Shown here: one piece after another, positions 26,466-34,479 of the stretch
Layout: each line of letters starts with the position of its first letter
Position numbering within the stretch: the stretch's first letter is position 1
NCBI RefSeq assembly: GCF_017875955.1
Contig: NZ_JAGINK010000001.1
Coordinates: 749,001 to 813,000, forward strand
DNA from: Pseudomonas sp. BP8
Lineage (GTDB): Bacteria; Pseudomonadota; Gammaproteobacteria; Pseudomonadales; Pseudomonadaceae
Reading direction: 5' to 3'
DNA length: 64,000 nt
The notes under the pieces: generated by a model
What the model saw: the letters and a program-made list of their open reading frames with translations, nothing else
Told to the model about the DNA's origin: nothing
Database searches by the model: none
Program-made: the position numbers and the translations under genes

Positions 26466-27338
26466 ATGTCTAGTTCAACGCTTGGTGCCAGCGCCGCCGC
26501 CAACGCCGCACGCCGTGGCAGCGCCACTTCGCGGCGTGTGCTGATCGGCCTCGGCTGGCTGGTGTTCGCGCTGTTCCTGTTGTTGCCGCTGGTGATCGTC
26601 GTCTCGCAGGCACTGAAAAACGGCTTTGGCACGTTCTTCGAGGCAATCTTCGAGCCCGACGCCTTGTCCGCGCTGAAGCTCACCCTGCTCGCCGTGTTCA
26701 TCTCGGTGCCGCTGAACCTGGTGTTCGGGGTCAGCGCCGCCTGGTGCGTGAGCAAGTACAACTTCCGCGGCAAGAGCATCCTGGTCACCCTGATCGACTT
26801 GCCGTTCTCGGTGTCGCCGGTGATCGCCGGTCTGGTCTACGTGCTGATGTTCGGCGCCCAGGGCCTGTTCGGGCCGTGGTTGCAGGACCACGACATCCAG
26901 ATCGTGTTTGCCTTGCCGGGGATCGTCCTGGCGACCATCTTCGTCACCGTGCCGTTCGTGGCCCGTGAACTGATCCCGCTGATGCAGGAGCAGGGCACCC
27001 AGGAAGAAGAGGCCGCGCGCCTGCTCGGCGCCAACGGCTGGCAGATGTTCTGGCACGTGACCTTGCCCAATATCAAATGGGGGCTGATCTACGGCGTGGT
27101 GCTGTGTACTGCGCGGGCGATGGGCGAGTTCGGTGCGGTGTCGGTGGTGTCCGGGCATATCCGCGGGGTCACCAACACCTTGCCGCTGCACGTCGAAATC
27201 CTCTACAACGAGTACAACCACGTCGCGGCGTTCAGCGTGGCGAGCCTGCTGCTGATCCTGGCGCTCTTCATCCTGCTGCTCAAGCAGTGGAGCGAGAACC
27301 GTATTAACCGCCTGCGCCACAGCGCAGCGGAGGAATAA
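26466..27338 (+). CDS. cysW: Sulfate ABC transporter permease CysW
   Basis: A 290-residue permease pairing with CysT. About six membrane helices follow a basic N-terminus rich in Ala, Ser and Arg. The EAA loop is [19 protein letters not shown], and the [19 protein letters not shown] block is the family signature. AAGGAGG sits 7 nt before the ATG, one of the strongest ribosome sites in the operon. CysA starts 3 bp after the stop. Confidence 0.93.
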   Translation: MSSSTLGASAAANAARRGSATSRRVLIGLGWLVFALFLLLPLVIVVSQALKNGFGTFFEAIFEPDALSALKLTLLAVFISVPLNLVFGVSAAWCVSKYNFRGKSILVTLIDLPFSVSPVIAGLVYVLMFGAQGLFGPWLQDHDIQIVFALPGIVLATIFVTVPFVARELIPLMQEQGTQEEEAARLLGANGWQMFWHVTLPNIKWGLIYGVVLCTARAMGEFGAVSVVSGHIRGVTNTLPLHVEILYNEYNHVAAFSVASLLLILALFILLLKQWSENRINRLRHSAAEE

Positions 27339-27341
27339 TTC

Positions 27342-28331
27342 ATGTCGATCGAAGTTCGTAACGTCAGCAAGCGCTTCAACAGCTTCCAGGCTCTGGACAA
27401 CATCAACCTGGATATCCACAGCGGTGAGCTGGTGGCCCTGCTCGGCCCGTCCGGCTGCGGCAAGACCACCCTGCTGCGCATCATCGCCGGCCTCGAGACG
27501 CCGGATGACGGCAGCATCGTGTTCCACGGCGAGGACGTATCCGGGCATGACGTGCGTGATCGCAACGTCGGCTTCGTCTTCCAGCACTACGCGCTGTTCC
27601 GCCACATGAGTGTGTTCGACAACGTCGCCTTCGGCCTGCGCATGAAGCCCAAGGGCGAGCGGCCGAGCGAGAGCAAGATTGCCGAGAAGGTCCATGAGTT
27701 GTTGAACATGGTCCAGCTCGACTGGCTCTCCGACCGTTACCCCGAGCAGCTCTCTGGCGGTCAGCGCCAGCGTATTGCCCTGGCCCGTGCGCTGGCAGTC
27801 GAGCCCAAGGTGCTGCTGCTCGACGAGCCGTTCGGTGCGCTCGATGCCAAGGTGCGCAAGGAGCTGCGCCGCTGGTTGGCGCGGCTGCACGAAGACATCA
27901 ACCTGACCTCGGTGTTCGTCACCCACGACCAGGAAGAAGCGATGGAAGTCGCCGACCGTATCGTCGTGATGAACAAGGGCGTGATCGAACAGATCGGCTC
28001 GCCGGGTGAGGTGTACGAGCAGCCGGCCAACGACTTCGTCTACCACTTCCTCGGTGACTCCAACCGCCTGGCGCTGAGCGAGGGCAACCATGTGCTGTTC
28101 CGCCCGCACGAGGTGTCGCTGTCGCGGCATGAGACCGAAGGCCACCATGCGGCCGAGGTGCGTGATATCCGGCCGCTTGGCGCGACTACCCGGGTTACCT
28201 TGAAGGTGGCGGGGCAGAGCGAGCTGATCGAGGCCGAGGTGGTCAAGGATCACGACAGCCTGACGGGCCTGGCGCGGGGGGAGACGTTGTTCTTCCGGCC
28301 GAAGGTGTGGCAGAAGGTGGCGGACATCTGA
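27342..28331 (+). CDS. cysA: Sulfate/thiosulfate ABC transporter ATP-binding protein CysA
   Basis: A 329-residue ATPase driving CysT/CysW. It has Walker [11 protein letters not shown]-loop in [12 protein letters not shown], signature LSGGQRQR, Walker [13 protein letters not shown] and switch His in THDQEEAME. The C-terminal ~90 residues form the TOBE-like regulatory domain ([14 protein letters not shown]). It is slightly shorter than the E. coli protein, as usual in Pseudomonas. It ends the operon at a clear intrinsic terminator. Confidence 0.94.
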   Translation: MSIEVRNVSKRFNSFQALDNINLDIHSGELVALLGPSGCGKTTLLRIIAGLETPDDGSIVFHGEDVSGHDVRDRNVGFVFQHYALFRHMSVFDNVAFGLRMKPKGERPSESKIAEKVHELLNMVQLDWLSDRYPEQLSGGQRQRIALARALAVEPKVLLLDEPFGALDAKVRKELRRWLARLHEDINLTSVFVTHDQEEAMEVADRIVVMNKGVIEQIGSPGEVYEQPANDFVYHFLGDSNRLALSEGNHVLFRPHEVSLSRHETEGHHAAEVRDIRPLGATTRVTLKVAGQSELIEAEVVKDHDSLTGLARGETLFFRPKVWQKVADI

Positions 28332-28353
28332 GCCGCTGAGTGAGTGACTGAAG

Positions 28354-28380
28354 AACCCGGGCCCTGGCTCGGGTTTTTTT
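28354..28380 (+). terminator. Intrinsic terminator of the sulfate operon
   Basis: Stem AACCCG/CGGGTT (28354-28359/28370-28375) with a 10-nt loop, running into seven T residues, 22 nt after the cysA stop. Confidence 0.85.
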
Positions 28381-28397
28381 ATTGTCTGAAAGATTTT

Positions 28398-28528
28398 TGG
28401 GGCTGCTGCGCAGCCCATCTCGAGCGGTCCGGCGCCCCGGCAAGGCCGCTCCTACAGGGGGACGTGCAGCCTTGAGCCCGTCGTAGGCGCGGCCTTGTGT
28501 CGCGAAACGAGGGCGCAGCCCTCGCAGG
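28398..28528. repeat. Class II REP pair
   Basis: GCAAGGCCGCTCCTACAGGG and GTAGGCGCGGCCTTG lie in opposite orientation, with extra short stems (GGGCTGCTGCGCAGCCC; GAGGGC-GCA-GCCCTC). It differs from class I in the GGCCGC core. Confidence 0.7.
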
Positions 28529-28631
28529 ATTTGATGCCTTACACGAATATTTAATATGCCACCAAAGCATGGCTTCGTAGCCCCCGCCCTAGAGCCCTTG
28601 AAATACGTGGCTTTGCAACGCGAGCTAAAAT

Positions 28632-28648
28632 TCGTTATTCGATAACGA
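28632..28648 (+). promoter_or_regulatory. Palindrome upstream of tonB
   Basis: TCGTTAT-TCG-ATAACGA is a perfect 7-3-7 dyad about 120 bp before tonB in an AT-rich stretch. It does not fit the Fur consensus well. The rest of the 28529-28766 gap shows no gene. Confidence 0.4.
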
Positions 28649-28766
28649 TCTAGCTTTAATTTTAAACATTACTTTCAGAGATAAGCGTCTGGCACCGATG
28701 ATTCAGCCACGAGGCCCACCCAAGGAGGGCCGAAGACCTGAATCAAGACCCCCAGGAGTTTGATCA

Positions 28767-29570
28767 ATGGGTAATGTCCAGACGGCCGTCAGGGCCTACG
28801 ACCAGCCATGGCGCCCGAACCCGGGCGACCTGGTCGAGCTTGGACGGACGCTTCGCCTGCCACTCGGCCAGCTGCGGCTGCAGCGCACGCCAGTCAGCGG
28901 CCTCAAGCGCCGCGATAAATGGGCGTTGGCCCTGCTGGTACTGGCCCTGCATGGCGCTGCGGCCTACTGGGTCAGCCAGACGCCGACCCCGCCGTTGCCA
29001 GTGGTGCCGCCGCAGATCCCGCCCATGACCATCGAGTTTGCCGCCCCTGCGCCACCGGTGGTCGAGCCGCCACCTCCCGCGCCGGCCCCGCCTGTAGTGG
29101 AGCCGCCACCGCCGCCGGTGGTCGACGAACTGGCCGCCAAGCCTGCGCCAAAACCGGTGCCCAAGCCCAAGCCCAAGCCGCCGACGCCAAAGCCGGTCGC
29201 CAAGCCCGAGCCAAAGCCGGTCGAGACGCCGCCACCGCCGGTAGCCGCGCCCGCGCCACCTGCACCGCCTGCGCCAAAGCCAGCCCCGGTCACGCCGCCT
29301 TCGGCCAACGCCGCCTACCTGAAGAACCCGGCGCCGGAGTACCCGCAGTTGGCCCAGCGCCGCGGTTGGGAGGGCACCGTGCTGTTGCGGGTCGAGGTCA
29401 TGGCCAGCGGCAAGCCGGGGCAGATCCAGATCCAGAAAAGCAGCGGCCGCCAGGCGCTGGACGACGCCGCGCTGGCGGCGGTCAAGCGCTGGAGCTTCGT
29501 CCCGGCCAAGCAGGGCGACGTCGCTCAGTCCGGCTGGGTCAGCGTCCCCATCGATTTCAAGCTTCGTTAA
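28767..29570 (+). CDS. tonB: TonB energy-transducing protein
   Basis: Transmits proton-motive force from ExbB-ExbD to outer-membrane receptors for iron complexes and other nutrients. The 267-residue protein has an N-terminal cytosolic extension of about 48 residues, unusual for E. coli but common in Pseudomonas. One membrane helix follows (about 52-68), then a long Pro/Lys/Glu-rich spacer (about 70-185) and the TonB C-terminal domain (about 187-267, PAPEYPQLAQRRGWEGTVLL). The order tonB-exbB-exbD matches the tonB2-exbB1-exbD1 locus of P. aeruginosa rather than exbB-exbD-tonB. Confidence 0.92.
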   Translation: MGNVQTAVRAYDQPWRPNPGDLVELGRTLRLPLGQLRLQRTPVSGLKRRDKWALALLVLALHGAAAYWVSQTPTPPLPVVPPQIPPMTIEFAAPAPPVVEPPPPAPAPPVVEPPPPPVVDELAAKPAPKPVPKPKPKPPTPKPVAKPEPKPVETPPPPVAAPAPPAPPAPKPAPVTPPSANAAYLKNPAPEYPQLAQRRGWEGTVLLRVEVMASGKPGQIQIQKSSGRQALDDAALAAVKRWSFVPAKQGDVAQSGWVSVPIDFKLR

Positions 29571-29615
29571 TACGCACCTGAACAGCACATCGACAGAACA
29601 TAGGAAGACATCATC

Positions 29616-30338
29616 ATGAGCCTGTTGGCATCCCCCCTCGAATCCGTTGAAAGCGCAGTCATCTGGCTGCTGGTTGGTTTCTCCGTCGTCACCTGGGGCC
29701 TGGCCTTGGTCAAGGTGGTGCAGTTCGTGCGCCTGAAGAACCAGGACAAACGCTTCCATCAGCAGTTCTGGGCTGCTTCGAGCCTGGATTCAGCGGCCGA
29801 AATCAGCCATGAGCTGCCTGGCCCTGCGGCGCGAGTGGCCCAGTCCGGTTACGCCGCGATCGCTGTCGGCGAGCCTGGACACGCCAGTGACCTGAGCCAG
29901 TCGATCAACCACCAGGACCGCCTCGAACGCGCCCTGCGCCAGCAGATCGTGCGTGAGCGGCGCTCGTTGGAAACCGGCCTGGCGGTAGTCGCCAGTATCG
30001 GCAGCACCTCGCCCTTTATCGGCCTGTTCGGTACGGTCTGGGGCATCATGGAAGCCCTCAAGGGGATCAGTGCGGCAGGTTCTGCCAGCCTGGAAACCGT
30101 TGCAGGTCCGATCGGTGCGGCGTTGGTCGCCACGGGCGTCGGTATTGCCGTCGCGGTGCCGGCGGTGCTGGTCTACAACTACTTCCTGCGTCGCCTCAAG
30201 CTGACGGCCGCCGACCTCGATGACTTTGCTCATGACTTCTACAGCCTGGCGCAGAAGAGTGCTTTCCGTGTACTGGTTCACCCGGCTACCCACCGGGCCC
30301 AGACCGGCTTCACCCAACCTGTGAAAGAGGCGTCCTGA
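29616..30338 (+). CDS. exbB: ExbB/TolQ-family proton channel subunit
   Basis: A 240-residue inner-membrane protein with three membrane helices: one near residues 12-32, and two after residue 125 (IGSTSPFIGLFGTVWGIM and GAALVATGVGIAVAVPAVLVYN). With ExbD it makes the proton channel that drives TonB. Conserved Thr and Pro residues in the channel helices are present. It lies 45 bp after tonB and 1 bp before exbD, so the three are one operon. Confidence 0.93.
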   Translation: MSLLASPLESVESAVIWLLVGFSVVTWGLALVKVVQFVRLKNQDKRFHQQFWAASSLDSAAEISHELPGPAARVAQSGYAAIAVGEPGHASDLSQSINHQDRLERALRQQIVRERRSLETGLAVVASIGSTSPFIGLFGTVWGIMEALKGISAAGSASLETVAGPIGAALVATGVGIAVAVPAVLVYNYFLRRLKLTAADLDDFAHDFYSLAQKSAFRVLVHPATHRAQTGFTQPVKEAS

Positions 30339-30339
30339 C

Positions 30340-30741
30340 ATGGCTTTCTCGACCCAGGATAACGACGAAGTCCTCAGTGAAATCAACGTCACACCGCTGG
30401 TGGACGTCATGCTGGTGCTGCTGGTGGTGTTTATCGTCACTGCACCGCTGCTGACCAACGCCATCCCGATCAACCTGCCCAAGACCGAGGCCGTCGCGCC
30501 GGTCGAGCAGAAGGACCCGTTGGTGGTGAGTATCGATGGCGGCGGCAAGTTGTTTATCAACAAGGATGAGATCCAGCCGGACCTGCTGGAAACCAACCTC
30601 AAGGCGGCCAAGGCCAAGGACACTGAACTGCGTGTGCAATTGCAGGCCGACGATGGTGTGAATTACGGCGAGGTGGCGCGGGCGATGGCGGCGATCGAGC
30701 GCGCTGGGATTACCAAGCTGGCGGTGATTACTGCGCGTTAA
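30340..30741 (+). CDS. exbD: ExbD/TolR-family proton channel subunit
   Basis: A 133-residue protein with one N-terminal membrane helix (about 19-40) carrying the essential aspartate in VTPLVDVMLVLLVVF (Asp22). A periplasmic domain of about 90 residues follows. It works in the ExbB pentamer to convert proton flow into TonB movement. It begins 1 bp after exbB and is the last gene before the large composite repeat. No terminator is obvious. Confidence 0.93.
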   Translation: MAFSTQDNDEVLSEINVTPLVDVMLVLLVVFIVTAPLLTNAIPINLPKTEAVAPVEQKDPLVVSIDGGGKLFINKDEIQPDLLETNLKAAKAKDTELRVQLQADDGVNYGEVARAMAAIERAGITKLAVITAR

Positions 30742-30840
30742 ACGGTGGATGTTTCTTCAGGCAAGTGCTTCAGGGCTGCTTCTCTCGACAGGGGGGTGGC
30801 CCTTTTTTTGGGTTTTTCATGGATTGGCGGGGCGATGGGG

Positions 30841-31622
30841 CTGGGCTCTGGGTTTGGTCTTGGTCTTGGTCTTGGTCTTGTGGGTTGGGGGCTTATCCGT
30901 TTGATGTGGTGGCGCCACTGGCCCCTTCCGCCCTTACGGCGGGTCACTTTTTTTCTTGGAAAAAAGTAACCAAAAACCGCTTGCTCCTGCATCCGGCCCC
31001 TACGCTGCGCTTCGGGGTTCCCTCGCTCCGGTCTTGCTCCGGGAGGACCGCGCTGTACGGCCCATCCTGGGCCTCAGCGCTTTCCGGCCATCCATGGCCT
31101 CCACCTCCCTACGCAAGACCTGCGCTCGGCCTCCTGAAGTCGCTGGTAGATCAAGAGCAAGATCAAGATCAACGGCCAGGGCAACGGCTGGCGAATCGCT
31201 GCGCTCTCGCTTTGTTTATTTAACAGCGGATTTGTGGGGTGGCTGGCAGGGCTGCGCCCTGCGATTTGCATTGGCTGTACCGGCCTCTTCGCGGGACAAG
31301 CCCGCTCCTACAGGGATTGCGCAGATTTTGAATTCGGCGAATCCTGTAGGAGCGGGCTTGCCCCGCGAAGAGGCCCGAATATCCACCACCCACGCCACTA
31401 TCAAAAACAACGCCAGCCCAGACACCGCCCGTAACTTCGCGACTTCAGGAGACCGGAGCGAGGGGACCCGCAGCGCAGCGGAGGGCCGGATGCAGGAGCA
31501 GGCGGTTTTTGGTTACTTTCTTCCAAGAAAAAAAGTGACCCGCCGTAAGGGCGGAAGGGGCCGGTGGCGCCACCACATCAAATGGATAAGCTCGCAATGC
31601 CTGAGCCAGCCAGCCAAGCCAA
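30841..31622. repeat. Composite inverted-repeat element, copy A
   Basis: A non-coding block of about 0.78 kb. Core arms 30892-31034 and 31450-31590 are inverted repeats (CTTATCC...CCGGTCT against AGACCGG...GGATAAG) with few mismatches. Between them lie hairpins (GGCCCA-TCC-TGGGCC at 31059; GGCCAT-CC-ATGGCC at 31086; GCAGGGC-TGC-GCCCTGC at 31246), a GATCAA hexamer tract at 31148-31172 and a REP pair. The left edge is TGGTCT repeated four times (30855-30878), the right edge CCAGCC-like repeats. A second copy lies at 42.4 kb. All frames through it give low-complexity or Arg-rich nonsense, so I call no gene from 30742 to 31779. Confidence 0.8.
31280..31375. repeat. REP pair inside composite element A
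   Basis: Convergent class I copies CGCGGGACAAGCCCGCTCC and GGAGCGGGCTTGCCCCGCG with the CGGCCTCTT/AAGAGGCCCG outer arms. The same pair is at the equivalent place in copy B. Confidence 0.88.
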
Positions 31623-31716
31623 GCCCCGTCCAACCCTATAAAAGCGCCCTTGCCCCGCGAGGACACCGTCACAGTCACACCAAGCAAATGGTTATTAACA
31701 AATAGCTTCTTATTCC

Positions 31717-31744
31717 TTTACGAATATAACTCCCTCCCTATACT
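31717..31744 (+). promoter_or_regulatory. Candidate promoter of the serine hydrolase/regulator unit
   Basis: TTTACG (31717-31722) and TATACT (31739-31744) are 16 bp apart in an AT-rich island that also has TTATTCC (31710-31716). Similar half-sites occur before epsC and tcyJ. Confidence 0.4.
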
Positions 31745-31779
31745 GGTCTCCAAGCACGCAAACTTAGGGAGGCGTCCCC

Positions 31780-32361
31780 ATGCGCAATGAGTCGATTCGT
31801 TACCTGATTGTGCCGGGCTGGCAAGGATCGCCAGACAACCATTGGCAGAGTCACTGGCAGCGCAGCCTGCCCAACAGCGCCCGGGTCGAGCAGCACGATT
31901 GGCTTACCCCGCTGCGCCGCGATTGGGTTCAGGCACTCGAGCAGGCGATCGCCGCCGACAGCTCGCCGGTGATTCTCATCGCCCATAGCCTGGGCTGCAT
32001 CACCGTCGCGCATTGGGCGGCAACGGCCAGCCCGGCGCTGCTCGCGCGCGTGCGCGGCGCCTTGCTGGTGGCCCCGGCAGATGTCGAGCGGCCGACCTGC
32101 GCGCCGGCACTGCGCAATTTTGCCCCGATCCCGCTGCAGCCCTTGCCGTTTCCCAGCCAGGTGGTCAGCTCCGACAACGACCCGGCGGTCAACGTCCCAC
32201 GGGCGCTGTACCTGGCCCAGTCGTGGGGCGCCGAGGCAGGACTGCTGGCCAACGCTGGGCACATCAACGTCAAGTCCGGTCATGAGCGGTGGGAGCAGGG
32301 CTTTGCCTACCTCTACCGTCTGCAGAGTCGGATCGAGCACCACACGCTGCGCCGAGCCTGA
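31780..32361 (+). CDS. RBBP9/YdeN-family serine hydrolase
   Basis: A 193-residue alpha/beta hydrolase of the RBBP9/YdeN family. The N-terminal block YLIVPGWQGSPDNHWQSHW is typical. The nucleophile lies in AHSLGC (about residue 69), the acidic residue probably in SSDNDP, and the histidine in NAGHINVKSG. Substrate is unknown; members hydrolyse small esters. It has a good ribosome site (GGGAGG) and precedes a sigma54-activator-like gene by 63 bp and an orphan MetQ, which hints at a sulfur role. No signal peptide is seen. Confidence 0.87.
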   Translation: MRNESIRYLIVPGWQGSPDNHWQSHWQRSLPNSARVEQHDWLTPLRRDWVQALEQAIAADSSPVILIAHSLGCITVAHWAATASPALLARVRGALLVAPADVERPTCAPALRNFAPIPLQPLPFPSQVVSSDNDPAVNVPRALYLAQSWGAEAGLLANAGHINVKSGHERWEQGFAYLYRLQSRIEHHTLRRA

Positions 32362-32424
32362 TCCGGCGGTTTCTACTGAATACCCAGACGCCCGGCCGGC
32401 AGCGGCCCCGGGCGGGAGTTTGTC

Positions 32425-33369
32425 ATGACTTTTCACGCCCCATTCGGCCAGCCCATGCTGACCTTCCCCGAGCTGGATAAAAGCCCGCTGAGCATCCGCG
32501 CCAAGGCGCTGGTGTTCGTCGATCCGCGCTCGCAACAGCTACGCCAGGCCCTCGAACGCCTGGCGCCGCAGCCGCTGCCGGTGCTGATCCGCGGTGAGAC
32601 CGGCACTGGCAAGGAGTTGCTGGCGCGGCAGATTCATCGCGCCAGCGACCGTGCCGGGCTGTTCGTTTCGGTCAATTGCGCGGCGATCAGCCACACCTAC
32701 GCGGATGCCGAACTGTTCGGCTACAGCGCCGGCAGCCATGGCGGCACGGCCAGCAGCCGCGCTGGCTGGTTCGGTTCGGCCAATGGCGGCACGCTGTATC
32801 TGGACGAGATCGCCGATCTGCCGCTGGCCATTCAGGGCAAGCTGCTGGCGGCGCTGGAAAATCGTGAGGTCACTCGGGTCGGGGCTTCGCATCCGCAGCC
32901 GGTGGACGTGCGCCTGGTCGCCGCCTCCAGTATCGATCTGGCGCAGGCGGTGCGGGCCGGGCTGTTCAACGAACGCCTGTATCACTACCTGAACGAGGGT
33001 GAGCTCGAGTTGCCGGCACTGCGTGAACGGGTTGGCGATATCCTGCCGCTGGCAGAATACTTTGTCGGTATCTACAGTGCGCGCCTCGAGCGTACCGTGC
33101 CGCTGATCAGCGACCAGGCCCAGCAGGCGCTCGAGGCCCACCGCTGGCCGGGCAATACCCGCGAGCTGGAGAACGTCATTCACTTCGCCCTGCTGGTCAG
33201 CGAGGGTGAGGAGATTCTTCCCGAGCATCTCGACCTGCCAGATACCGCACCCTTGACCAGCCTGGCCGGGCAGTTGGGGCAACTGGCGCGTAGCCGTGAG
33301 CCGGAAACCGCTACAGCGCTACGCCGCTTGCTGGAGCAGACCTTGGCCCAGCTTCCCGCAGAGCTGTAG
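32425..33369 (+). CDS. SfnR-like AAA+ sigma54-activator protein, divergent GAFTGA and no HTH
   Basis: A 314-residue AAA+ protein of the bacterial enhancer-binding type. Walker A GETGTGKE (57-64), Walker B GTLYLDE (122-128) and WPGNTRELEN (241-250) are intact. There is no N-terminal receiver or GAF domain, as in SfnR. The sigma54-contact loop, normally GAFTGA, reads GSHGGT (103-108). The C-terminus ends LEQTLAQLPAEL with no recognisable Fis-type HTH. I recall close Pseudomonas homologues also having a Ser-rich loop here, so this may be a subfamily feature. Translation starts after GGGAG. Its targets may be the neighbouring sulfur genes. Confidence 0.82.
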   Translation: MTFHAPFGQPMLTFPELDKSPLSIRAKALVFVDPRSQQLRQALERLAPQPLPVLIRGETGTGKELLARQIHRASDRAGLFVSVNCAAISHTYADAELFGYSAGSHGGTASSRAGWFGSANGGTLYLDEIADLPLAIQGKLLAALENREVTRVGASHPQPVDVRLVAASSIDLAQAVRAGLFNERLYHYLNEGELELPALRERVGDILPLAEYFVGIYSARLERTVPLISDQAQQALEAHRWPGNTRELENVIHFALLVSEGEEILPEHLDLPDTAPLTSLAGQLGQLARSREPETATALRRLLEQTLAQLPAEL

Positions 33370-33504
33370 GAATTTGGCATAAGCAGCTAAGTAAAAGATA
33401 TTGTTCCGGCATAAGAAATCCCGGTATCGTCCGCGTCACGCCCAGCGCAGCGCTGGGCACCCCACATTGCCATCGCCGATGGCCCAGCTTGATTAAGGAT
33501 CACC

Positions 33505-34290
33505 ATGAAGAAATCCCTGCTGACCGCGGCCCTGGCTGCTGCCCTGTCGTTGACTGGCGTGGCCCACGCGGCGGAAAAACTGATCGTTGCCGCTACCCCG
33601 GTGCCGCACGCCGAGATTCTCGAGCTGATCAAGCCGACCCTGGCCAAAGAAGGCGTCGACCTCGAGATCAAGGTCTTCACTGATTACGTTCAGCCGAACG
33701 TGCAGGTCGACCAGAAGCGTCTGGACGCCAACTACTTCCAGACCCTGCCGTACCTGAAGAGCTTCAACGAAGGCAAGGGCACTCACCTGGAAACCGTGAT
33801 TGGCGTGCACGTCGAACCCTTCGGCGGCTACTCCAAGAAGATCAAGAACCTCAGCGAGCTGAAAGATGGCGCAACCGTTGCCATTCCTAACGAAGGCAGC
33901 AACAGCGGCCGTGCCCTGATCCTGCTGCAGAAGGCTGGCCTGATCACCCTGAAAGATCCGAAGAACGCTCTGGCGACGCCGAAAGACATTGCCTCGAACC
34001 CGAAGAACCTGAAGTTCAAAGAGCTGGAATCGGCCATGCTGGCGCGTGTGCTTGACCAGGTCGACCTGGACATGATCAACACCAACTATGCGCTGGAAGC
34101 GGGTCTGAACCCGGCCAAGGACGCGCTGGTAATCGAAGGTGCTGATTCGCCTTACGTGAACTTCCTGGTGGCGCGTCCTGATAACAAGGACAGCGAAGCC
34201 ATTCAGAAGCTGGCCAAGGCGCTGACCAGCCCTGAGGTGAAGGCCTTCATCGCCAAGAAGTACAGCGGTGCGGTGTTGCCGGCGTTTTGA
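33505..34290 (+). CDS. Orphan MetQ/NlpA-family substrate-binding protein
   Basis: A 261-residue periplasmic binding protein with a signal peptide (about 1-22, GVAHA-AEKLIV). Family blocks are the PVPHAEILELIKPTLAKEG start, LDANYFQTLPYL, IPNEGSNSGRALILLQKAG and MINTNYALEAGL. Unlike the metQ at 7.8 kb it has no ATPase or permease beside it, so it probably shares MetN-MetI or serves another transporter. The ligand may be methionine or an organosulfur compound. It follows the SfnR-like gene by 135 bp and ends at a strong terminator. Confidence 0.87.
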   Translation: MKKSLLTAALAAALSLTGVAHAAEKLIVAATPVPHAEILELIKPTLAKEGVDLEIKVFTDYVQPNVQVDQKRLDANYFQTLPYLKSFNEGKGTHLETVIGVHVEPFGGYSKKIKNLSELKDGATVAIPNEGSNSGRALILLQKAGLITLKDPKNALATPKDIASNPKNLKFKELESAMLARVLDQVDLDMINTNYALEAGLNPAKDALVIEGADSPYVNFLVARPDNKDSEAIQKLAKALTSPEVKAFIAKKYSGAVLPAF

Positions 34291-34316
34291 TGCGCGTGAG
34301 TGGAAGTGCTAGAAGA

Positions 34317-34344
34317 AGCCGACGCAGTTGCGTCGGCTTTTTTT
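34317..34344 (+). terminator. Intrinsic terminator after the orphan MetQ gene
   Basis: Stem AGCCGACGC/GCGTCGGCT with a short AGTT loop, followed by a run of T residues to 34344. Confidence 0.9.
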
Positions 34345-34350
34345 GTGCTG

Positions 34351-34468
34351 TCAGTGATGGCCTCCTCGCGGGGCAAGCCCGCTCCTACAAGGTTTGCGTG
34401 GGGCATGTGATCGGGCCATAGCCGGATCCTGTAGGCGCGGGCTTGCCCCGCGAAGAGGCCATCACTGA
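34351..34468. repeat. REP pair with extended arms
   Basis: The two convergent class I copies are part of a longer inverted repeat. TCAGTGATGGCCTC at the left outer end matches GAGGCCATCACTGA at the right, giving arms of about 38 bp around the REP cores. It separates the convergent orphan MetQ and acylase genes. Confidence 0.88.
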
Positions 34469-34479
34469 CGCGCAATCAA

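Noticed and set aside
26475..28418. 647-residue open frame antisense to cysW and cysA
   Set aside because: The plus strand encodes complete CysW and CysA with all motifs; the antisense product has typical shadow composition.
28632..28648. Fur box before tonB
   Set aside because: The palindrome is good, but too few positions match the GATAAT-based consensus to call Fur.
31148..31172. Short tandem repeat tract considered as a CRISPR array
   Set aside because: The GATCAA units are six bases long with no spacers. No repeat-spacer pattern or cas gene occurs in the window.
33370..33504. Sigma54 promoter before the orphan MetQ gene
   Set aside because: TTGGCATAAGCAGC at 33375-33388 has a GG and a GC, but the spacing is 8 and not 10 bases, so it does not fit the -24/-12 consensus.
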